A stretch of 12,646 nucleotides of DNA, taken from the NCBI RefSeq assembly GCF_946478835.1, contig NZ_CAMLDV010000101.1, forward strand, positions 1 to 12,646. The letters are read 5' to 3'. This stretch comes from an uncultured Bdellovibrio sp. Its GTDB lineage: Bacteria > Bdellovibrionota > Bdellovibrionia > Bdellovibrionales > Bdellovibrionaceae. The position numbers were made by a program, and so were the translations under genes. Below are positions 7,375 through 12,646 of the stretch, in pieces. The notes beneath the pieces were generated by a model that saw only the letters and a list, made by a program, of their open reading frames with translations, had not been told where the DNA came from and did not search any database. How positions within the stretch are numbered: the stretch's first letter is position 1; every line of letters starts with the position of its first letter.

Positions 7375-7940
7375 TCTTTAAAGGTCTTCTCATTCTGGCT
7401 GTTTCTCTCTCTGGTTTGCTCACAGGTTGTGCATACCGTTTGGGGGCTGCGACTCGCAGCATTCCTGGTGGTTATCGCCAGATCTCTGTCCCGGTTTTTA
7501 AAAATAAAACTCAAGAGACAGGGATTGAAGTCGCTTTCACAAATGCATTGATTCAAGAGTTCCAACGTTCGCGTATTGCCCGCGTTGTGGACAATTCTTT
7601 GTCTGAAGTGGCTGTGGTGGGACAAATCGATACGATTCAGTACTTACCAAGTTCGCCACGAAAAGAAGGGGAGTTGTATCTTCCTAAAGGCACCGTCATC
7701 GCGTCAGAATATCGCATCCTTCTTACAGTGACTGTCAAAGTTGTAAGACAGGCGGACGGAACGGAACTTTGGAGTGGATCGTTCAGCGGAGAGCGTACTT
7801 ATGTAGCACCTCAGGTGACGCTCGCGGGCGTGAACTCCGTAAATCCTCTTTACAATCTTTCTGCGCGAAGGCAGAACATTGACGTCATGGCTAACGACAT
7901 TATGACGGAAGCTCATGACCGTATTACTGAAAATTTCTAA
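7365..7940 (+). CDS. lptE: LPS-assembly lipoprotein LptE
   Basis: This 191-residue outer-membrane lipoprotein acts with the LptD barrel as plug and partner in moving lipopolysaccharide to the cell surface. A signal peptide ends in a classical lipobox, LTGC, with Cys22 as the lipidated residue. The following CAYRLG, GGYRQISVPVFKNKT and EVAFTNALIQEF segments fit the LptE (RlpB) family, as does a long C-terminal helix. GTG at 7365 is the only start codon in the frame before the signal peptide, since the frame is closed by a TGA at 7326. Only a GGGG (7359-7362) sits before it, too close to be a normal ribosome binding site. It is followed by holA after 17 bases, the same order (lptE-holA) as in E. 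coli, which supports the call. Confidence 0.88.
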   Translation: MDAIFKGLLILAVSLSGLLTGCAYRLGAATRSIPGGYRQISVPVFKNKTQETGIEVAFTNALIQEFQRSRIARVVDNSLSEVAVVGQIDTIQYLPSSPRKEGELYLPKGTVIASEYRILLTVTVKVVRQADGTELWSGSFSGERTYVAPQVTLAGVNSVNPLYNLSARRQNIDVMANDIMTEAHDRITENF

Positions 7941-7957
7941 TAGGGTTTAGCAACTAG

Positions 7958-8980
7958 ATGGCACTCATTGATGCGCAAAAATTTTATAAAGATCTTGAAA
8001 AAGGTCAGCTTGCGCCCTTGTACTTCCTTTTCGGGGAAGAGCCTTATCTCCTCAACCAATCCGTAGAACGTTTTAAATACGCCGTCCTCACTGAGGGCGC
8101 GGTGGATTTCAACTACAGCCTTTTCTATGCTAGCGACGCTGACGTGAGTGTCGTACGCGATGCTGTTGAAACCCTGCCGATGATGGCCGCTCGTCGTTTG
8201 ATTATCTTAAAAGAAGCGCAAGAACTCACAGACAAAGAATGGGCAGAGCTGGAAACATTGATTGAAAGCCCTGTCGACAGTTCTGTTTTTGTGATTCTTG
8301 CTTCGCGCGTGGATAAAAGAAAAAAACAAATTCGTTTGTTGCTTGATAAAGCCGACTGTGTCGAATTTAAAAAGCCTTACGAAAATCAGATTCCTTCTTG
8401 GATCAATTATATCGCGCAATCTTTGGGTCTTACGATCAGCAATGATGCGATTCAATTGCTGCACAAACTTGTCGGTCATCATCTGACTGAAATCGAATCA
8501 GAGCTAAAAAAGCTCGGCGATTTTGTCGGTGGCAATCGTCGTATTGAAATGGCTGACGTCGCGCAAGCGGTGTCTCGCTCTAAAGAAGAAAACGTTTTTG
8601 ATTTTACAAAAGCTATCGGTGAAAACGATCGCGTGAAAGCTCTTGAGCACTTGGTTCATTTGCTTGATCAAGGACAGAACGAAATCGGTATTATCTCTTT
8701 GGTGGCCCGTCATGTGCGCATTCTTTTGACTCTAAAAAGAGGAGCCGAAGAAGGCCTTCATGGAGCAAAGCTGGCTCACTATGCGCAAGTGCCGCCGTAC
8801 TTTTTAGAAAGCTACTTGGATCAGTCCCGACTTTGGACGATGAAGAAGCTAGAGCAAACCTTGGTGGTGCTCTCTGAGACGGATAAAGCTTTAAAGTCGT
8901 CTCCGCTTTCTAGTCACATTTGGCTTGAGAACATGGTTCTTAAGACGTGCAGCTCGAACTCTTCGTATTCGTTAAACTAA
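7958..8980 (+). CDS. holA: DNA polymerase III delta subunit
   Basis: HolA is the clamp-loader subunit that opens the beta sliding clamp for loading at primed DNA. The 340-residue length is normal. The N-terminal domain shows LYFLFGEEPYLL (residues 21-32), the degenerate P-loop region typical of the delta subunit, then ETLPMMAARRLIILKEA. The middle carries a three-helix domain with LHKLVGHHLTEIESELKKL. The C-terminal collar helices contain FDFTKAIGENDRVKAL, IGIISLVARHVRILL and a final LSETDKALKSSPL segment. It lies 17 bases after lptE, probably in the same mRNA. The ribosome binding site (TAGGG) is weak and spaced 11 bases away, so translation may depend partly on lptE. Confidence 0.93.
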   Translation: MALIDAQKFYKDLEKGQLAPLYFLFGEEPYLLNQSVERFKYAVLTEGAVDFNYSLFYASDADVSVVRDAVETLPMMAARRLIILKEAQELTDKEWAELETLIESPVDSSVFVILASRVDKRKKQIRLLLDKADCVEFKKPYENQIPSWINYIAQSLGLTISNDAIQLLHKLVGHHLTEIESELKKLGDFVGGNRRIEMADVAQAVSRSKEENVFDFTKAIGENDRVKALEHLVHLLDQGQNEIGIISLVARHVRILLTLKRGAEEGLHGAKLAHYAQVPPYFLESYLDQSRLWTMKKLEQTLVVLSETDKALKSSPLSSHIWLENMVLKTCSSNSSYSLN

Positions 8981-8995
8981 GGCTATAGTCCAGCC

Positions 8996-9027
8996 ACGGC
9001 ATCCTCCGCATCCGCGGGTCCGGCCGT
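8996..9027 (+). terminator. Possible terminator after holA
   Basis: ACGGC (8996-9000) pairs with GCCGT (9023-9027), enclosing a smaller CCGC/GCGG stem (9006-9009 / 9014-9017). CTTTCT follows. The fold is GC-rich but imperfect and the T run is weak, so this is tentative. It fills most of the gap between holA and the PilZ gene. Confidence 0.4.
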
Positions 9028-9073
9028 CTTTCTGCAATTTAGTTTTCCTTTCAAGATTCCGATAAGAATCCTG

Positions 9074-9430
9074 ATGAACAAGCCATTTGAAGATAAAGGT
9101 TATTTCCGCCGTCAGTATCCACGTCGCGCGATGAAACGCAAAGTAGGAGTCCTTTGTGATGGATCTTATTTTGTGTGTGATTCCGGAGAAGTGGGCGAGG
9201 GTGGCATGTCGATCATTTCAGACTATGTCTTGAGTGAAGGCCACGAGCTTGTTGTCAGCTTTCAAGTTCCCGGCGGGGATTTTGTCTTCTTACGCGGTGT
9301 CGTTCGATCCACGCAAAAAAAAGAGGGTGACCAAAGAGTCACCCACGGCTTGAGCTTTAACGAGATCGAATTCGCTATCAAAAGACAAATCCGATCTTTC
9401 GTATCAGCAAGAGCAAACGCGATTACTTAG
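9074..9430 (+). CDS. PilZ-domain protein with a degenerate c-di-GMP motif
   Basis: This 118-residue single-domain protein resembles PilZ. Its N-terminal arm RRQYPRR contains the RxxxR motif (Arg13 to Arg17), followed by the beta-barrel segments VGVLCDGSYFVCDS, GHELVVSFQVPG and VRSTQKK...THGLSF. The second PilZ motif, normally D/N-x-S-x-x-G, reads E39-V-G41-E-G-G44 here, so the acidic/amide and serine positions are changed. It may bind c-di-GMP weakly or not at all and act by protein contacts. The downstream end overlaps the convergent rpsT by 8 bases and carries the rpsT terminator. A short inverted repeat, GATTC/GAATC (9055-9059 / 9066-9070), sits just before the ATG where the ribosome binds, and no good Shine-Dalgarno site is visible. 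Confidence 0.8.
   Translation: MNKPFEDKGYFRRQYPRRAMKRKVGVLCDGSYFVCDSGEVGEGGMSIISDYVLSEGHELVVSFQVPGGDFVFLRGVVRSTQKKEGDQRVTHGLSFNEIEFAIKRQIRSFVSARANAIT
9315..9344 (-). terminator. rpsT terminator, embedded in the PilZ coding sequence
   Basis: On the minus strand GGGTGAC (9344-9338) pairs with GTCACCC (9331-9325) over a 6-base loop, followed by TC and eight T (9322-9315). This is a textbook intrinsic terminator about 79 bases beyond the rpsT stop. It lies wholly within the opposing PilZ gene, so the last part of the rpsT mRNA is antisense to pilZ. Confidence 0.85.
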
Positions 9431-9686
9431 TTGCAGAAACGCGAGTAGAAAGGCGGCTGATTTTACGAGAAGCCGTTTCTTTCTTAATAACGCCAGTTTT
9501 AGCAGCTTTCATTACTTGAGCAGTGAACTTCTTCAACAACTCAGGAAGAGCTTTAACATCTTTAGCTTGAATAGCTTTTACCAAGCTTTTTTCTACTGTT
9601 TTAACAGTGCTTTTGCGAGCGTTGTTAACAGCAGTTTTACGGATAGACTGACGAGCTCTTTTTGCTGCAGACTTATGATTTGCCAA
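9423..9686 (-). CDS. rpsT: 30S ribosomal protein S20
   Basis: This 87-residue basic, helical protein is a primary binder of 16S rRNA in the small subunit. ANHKSAAKRARQSIRKT at the N-terminus, NNARKSTVKT and the C-terminal GVIKKETASRKISRL are characteristic, and the length is standard. The start codon is TTG at 9686. GGAGG (9694-9698 on the minus strand) lies 7 bases upstream, and no ATG gives the conserved ANHKSA start. E. coli rpsT also begins with UUG, where the codon takes part in autoregulation by S20; similar control here is an inference. Its 3' end overlaps the PilZ gene by 8 bases, and it is divergent from murJ. Confidence 0.97.
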   Translation of the reverse strand: MANHKSAAKRARQSIRKTAVNNARKSTVKTVEKSLVKAIQAKDVKALPELLKKFTAQVMKAAKTGVIKKETASRKISRLSTRVSATK

Positions 9687-9740
9687 GGGATAACCTCCAC
9701 AGTAATCTTATTTAAACAGAAACAAAGGGATTAACATAGG

Positions 9741-11312
9741 GTGTCTCGGGAAGCAAGCGGATTAAAAGAAGATCGCAAAAACGTCTTTAAAAAGGCTTTT
9801 TTGATGGCTTCGGGGACCTTAACTAGCCGCATCTTGGGCTTATTAAGGGACGTGGCTTTAGGCGCCTTATTTGATCGCACGGTCACCGACGCATGGACGG
9901 CGGCCTTCCGTATCCCCAATCTCTTCCGCCGACTTTTAGGCGAAGGCTCCCTTTCTGTGAGCTTTATTCCCGTTTTTATGGAAGCTCAAACCGAGGACCC
10001 GCACGGGATTCGCGCCAAAAACTTAGCTAACAGTCTTTATACGCTTCTTTTAATTGTGTTGGGAGTTCTGACACTTTTGGGAGTGATCTTTACCGAAGAT
10101 ATCTTTCGTTTATTGCTTTCCGACTCTTACGGTTCTTTGCCTGAGAAATGGGACCTTACGGTGCGCATGGGCCGCATCATGTTTGGCTTTGTGTTCTTTG
10201 TCTGTTCGTACGCTTATTTTATGGGAATCTTAAATGCGCTGGGGAGCTTCGGTCTTCCTGCGGCGGCTCCGGCATTACTGAATATCTCAATGTTGGTGTT
10301 CACGTTTATGCCGTCGGAGTGGTTTCCCGTGAGGGGAGACGGGCTGGCATGGGGTGTGTTTGTCGGTGGATTCCTGCAGGCATTGCTTTTATGGGTTGCT
10401 CTTAAGAGTCACGATTACCTTCCACGCATTCAGTTTAAACTTTGGAACGATGACGTCAAACAAGTTCTGCGCAATATGCTTCCGGGACTTATCGGAATGG
10501 GACTTTTGCAATTTTCAACGCTGGTGAATTTGTATTTTGCGAGTTCTCTTCCCGAAGGTTCGATTTCGTATATTTATTGGGCCGATCGTTTGTTGGAACT
10601 TCCGCTGTCTTTGATTTCAGTGAGCATTGGTTCGGCCTTGTTACCGACGTTAAGTGCTTTATCCGCGGTAAAAGACCAAGAAAAATTTCGTGAGACCTCG
10701 CAAGAAAGTTTTCTGATGAATTTATTCTTGGCGTGGCCAGCTGCTTTGGGTTTGTTCTTTTTAGCAGAGCCTATCGTTGAGGTTTTATTTTTGCGCGGAA
10801 GATTTACTTCCGCCGATGCCGTAGCGACTTCTTCGGTATTAAAGGTCTATGCGGTGAGTTTGGTTTTAATTTCCTGCAGTCGCGTTTTAATGCCGCTTTA
10901 TTATTCGATTAAGAACACATGGTTTCCTGCCGTGGTTTCTGTTGTGTGCCTGGTTGTGCACGTGACCTTAGCGCCGTATTTTATGCAATCTTATGGTTTG
11001 GTGGGATTGATGTTCTCTGGACTTCTTTCTGCTTTTCTAAATACGGTCATTCTTCTCGCGGGACTTCGCTTCTGGAATTTATCTTTTGCGTGGAAAAGTC
11101 TTCTAAAGTCTTTAGGAAAGTTTGTTGTCGCAGGAGCAGGGTTGGCTCTGACTTTAAAAATTTACGATTTCATTTCATTAGAAATAGGAAGAGGGCTGCA
11201 AACGCTCGCCCTCTTCATCACCATTCTCGGTGCTGTGGTTGTCTATTTCGGTCTCGCAGCTTTGCTTCGCTGCGAGGAGTTTACTAAAATCCGTCCGTTG
11301 TTCCGACTTTAG
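9741..11312 (+). CDS. murJ: Lipid II flippase MurJ (MviN)
   Basis: This polytopic inner-membrane protein of the MOP superfamily moves lipid-linked peptidoglycan precursor across the membrane. At 523 residues with about 14 hydrophobic segments it has the usual size. Conserved parts include SRILGLLRD (Arg30 and Arg36, equivalent to E. coli Arg18 and Arg24), FRIPNLFRRLLGEGSLS (Arg63/64, matching the Arg52 region), GLPAAAPALLNISML, and YIYWADRLLELP near residues 278-289 (the Arg270 region). The start is GTG 9741, with AAGGGA at 9725-9730 as ribosome binding site. A 20-residue charged N-terminal extension precedes the first helix, so a later start at Met22 is possible. The last 29 bases overlap the end of the chemotaxis gene on the other strand. 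It is divergent from rpsT with a 54-base gap. Confidence 0.95.
   Translation: MSREASGLKEDRKNVFKKAFLMASGTLTSRILGLLRDVALGALFDRTVTDAWTAAFRIPNLFRRLLGEGSLSVSFIPVFMEAQTEDPHGIRAKNLANSLYTLLLIVLGVLTLLGVIFTEDIFRLLLSDSYGSLPEKWDLTVRMGRIMFGFVFFVCSYAYFMGILNALGSFGLPAAAPALLNISMLVFTFMPSEWFPVRGDGLAWGVFVGGFLQALLLWVALKSHDYLPRIQFKLWNDDVKQVLRNMLPGLIGMGLLQFSTLVNLYFASSLPEGSISYIYWADRLLELPLSLISVSIGSALLPTLSALSAVKDQEKFRETSQESFLMNLFLAWPAALGLFFLAEPIVEVLFLRGRFTSADAVATSSVLKVYAVSLVLISCSRVLMPLYYSIKNTWFPAVVSVVCLVVHVTLAPYFMQSYGLVGLMFSGLLSAFLNTVILLAGLRFWNLSFAWKSLLKSLGKFVVAGAGLALTLKIYDFISLEIGRGLQTLALFITILGAVVVYFGLAALLRCEEFTKIRPLFRL
11188..11216 (-). terminator. Possible terminator of the MCP gene inside murJ
   Basis: A 9-base-pair perfect stem, GAAGAGGGC/GCCCTCTTC (11188-11196 / 11208-11216), lies about 70 bases past the MCP stop. 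On the minus strand it is followed by CTATTTCT, a weak T-rich tail. It sits within the murJ coding sequence. A second stem, CTCGCAGC/GCTGCGAG (11253-11260 / 11269-11276), lies closer to the stop but has no T run. Confidence 0.4.
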
Positions 11313-12646
11313 CGCGGCCGTCGTCATCGAAAGGGATCACTTCAGAGGCTTTGCTTGGTACGTGCGCCGGCGTTTTTGCTTTCGCCTGGAACTTCACGAC
11401 GTTGGATTTTTTAGTCGGTGCCTTTTTAGATTCTGTCTTTTCTAAAACAGAAGGGGAGTGAGCTGTTTTATCCGTTCCCAAGATCACTGAGTTCAACTCC
11501 ACTGTCAGATTTTGTGCTGTTACAGCCAAGTTGCTGATCTCACCACTTGTCGCGGCGATTTCTTCTGCAGAAGCTGCGTTGGATTGAGAAGCTTGATCCA
11601 ACTGATTCATAGCTTTACCGATTTGTTGGATACCCGTTGTTTGCTCTGCACTTGCGGCGGCTATTTCATTATTGAGGTCCGCAACTTTTTTGATGGAGGT
11701 TACGATGTTCGTAAGAACAGTACCGCTTTCGTCAGCAATTTTGCTTCCTTCTTCAATTTGCGACACCGATTCCTTAATAAGACTTGAAATGTCTTTCGCA
11801 GAGGAAGCACTTCTCTGTGCTAAGGCACGTACGGCTTCAGCGACAACCGCAAAACCTTTCCCTTGTTCTCCGGCGCGAGCGGCTTCAACCGCGGCATTCA
11901 GAGCCAACAAGTTTGTTTGGAAAGCGATATCGTCAATCACGTGAATGATCTCTTCGATTTTTTTCGAAGATTGCGAGATCTCAGTCATCGACTTAATAAG
12001 GCTTTGAATTTCTTTTTCACCTTGTTCTGCCGAATCACGAGACGATGATGACAAGGCGGCTGCTTGTTTCGCATTGTCCGAATTCATCTGAACCATCGAA
12101 GTCATTTCTTCAAGGGCCGCGACGGTTTCTTCAAGTGACGCTGCGGCTTCAGTGGAAGATTGAGAAAGGCTGTTACCAGCTTCATTTAACTGCTCAACAG
12201 ATGTTGCTACTTGGCCACCCGCTGTTGTCAAACGATCTGCAATAGAGCCGACGGAGCTAGAGATGCGAGCTGCAATCCAAAGAAGAACCCCGAAAATCGC
12301 GATACCACTGAATAGTGTGACCATGATTACCATATTCTTAACAAATTTTTCTGTTTCTGCTGCTTGGACGACACCTTCCTTCGCCATTTGTGCATAAATA
12401 TCTTTCACAGCGCCATTCCATTTGCGAATGCCGACAGCAAGTTCATTCATACGACCATTGAGAAGAGTTTTTGCTGTTTCAATTTTTGCAGGTTCTCCGG
12501 ATTCAACCATTCGGAGAACTTGCTCCATCTCCGCATAGAACTCAGAGAAGGTTGGTTTCACTTCCTGATACACTTTGTCTTCTTCAGGCGTGCGTGGAAC
12601 TGGATCATAAGTTTCTTGAGCTTTTTTAAACTCTTCAAAGCCTTCG
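11284..12646 (-). CDS. Methyl-accepting chemotaxis protein, N-terminus cut by the window edge
   Basis: This chemoreceptor signals to CheA/CheW at the cell pole. The frame stays open to the right edge of the window: the codons before GTG 12573 read TPEEDK and further back continue without a stop. The true start therefore lies outside and about 453 residues are visible. Visible parts in order are a helical, probably periplasmic sensor end, a transmembrane helix (about 12271-12333, VIMVTLFSGIAIFGVLLWIA), and the cytoplasmic coiled coil with its conserved hairpin tip, IDDIAFQTNLLALNAAVEAA to GFAVVAEAVRALA (about 11824-11928). The glutamate-rich SLEETVAALEEM helix is a likely methylation region. 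No clear HAMP linker follows the membrane helix. The C-terminal 60 residues are Lys/Ser/Pro-rich and lack the NWETF-type CheR/CheB tether. It converges on murJ with a 29-base overlap. Confidence 0.95.
   Translation of the reverse strand, partial: EGFEEFKKAQETYDPVPRTPEEDKVYQEVKPTFSEFYAEMEQVLRMVESGEPAKIETAKTLLNGRMNELAVGIRKWNGAVKDIYAQMAKEGVVQAAETEKFVKNMVIMVTLFSGIAIFGVLLWIAARISSSVGSIADRLTTAGGQVATSVEQLNEAGNSLSQSSTEAAASLEETVAALEEMTSMVQMNSDNAKQAAALSSSSRDSAEQGEKEIQSLIKSMTEISQSSKKIEEIIHVIDDIAFQTNLLALNAAVEAARAGEQGKGFAVVAEAVRALAQRSASSAKDISSLIKESVSQIEEGSKIADESGTVLTNIVTSIKKVADLNNEIAAASAEQTTGIQQIGKAMNQLDQASQSNAASAEEIAATSGEISNLAVTAQNLTVELNSVILGTDKTAHSPSVLEKTESKKAPTKKSNVVKFQAKAKTPAHVPSKASEVIPFDDDGRAKVGTTDGF

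Noticed and set aside
12284..12573. MCP gene starting at GTG 12573
   Set aside because: The reading frame continues without a stop to the window edge and the upstream residues look like ordinary protein, so this codon is an internal valine.

Overview
The window looks like ordinary chromosome of a Gram-negative bacterium. It carries an LptE-type outer-membrane lipoprotein, MurJ, a PilZ protein and a methyl-accepting chemotaxis protein. The protein flavour and the mix of small lipoproteins, PilZ and MCP genes fit Bdellovibrio or a close relative (Bdellovibrionota). That is an inference from overall resemblance, not from a marker gene, and I hold it at moderate confidence.

Left part (1-3770): two tRNA genes, Lys(TTT) and Glu(TTC), are followed by a short region where the 3' end of tRNA-Glu is repeated, once exactly and once degenerately, with hairpins between the copies. 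Next comes an accessory block in which three of five protein genes are damaged in different ways: a YdeI-family gene with a frameshift, a LysR-type regulator missing its DNA-binding N-terminus, and a secreted ankyrin-repeat protein whose signal peptide is out of frame by one CT dinucleotide. A DUF6624-type lipoprotein and a cytidine/guanine-deaminase-like zinc enzyme in the same block look intact. A bidirectional terminator closes the block.

Middle part (3789-7299, minus strand): a class-V aminotransferase overlaps a D-3-phosphoglycerate-dehydrogenase-like gene by ATGA, and purA lies downstream. The set reads as amino acid (probably serine/glycine) and adenine nucleotide metabolism. A compact intergenic region at 7300-7364 carries two divergent promoters whose -10 boxes overlap. 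One serves the aminotransferase operon. The other serves lptE-holA and would give an almost leaderless lptE mRNA starting at GTG.

Right part (7365-12646): lptE and holA (plus strand) form the gene pair known from many Gram-negatives. A degenerate PilZ protein and rpsT (TTG start) converge and overlap, and the rpsT terminator lies inside the pilZ coding sequence. murJ (plus) runs into the 3' end of an MCP gene (minus, cut by the window edge) with a 29-base overlap. No CRISPR array, transposase, phage gene or recognisable new multi-gene system was found. The most interesting items are regulatory architecture and gene decay rather than a novel system. No stretch longer than 300 bases lacks a gene.
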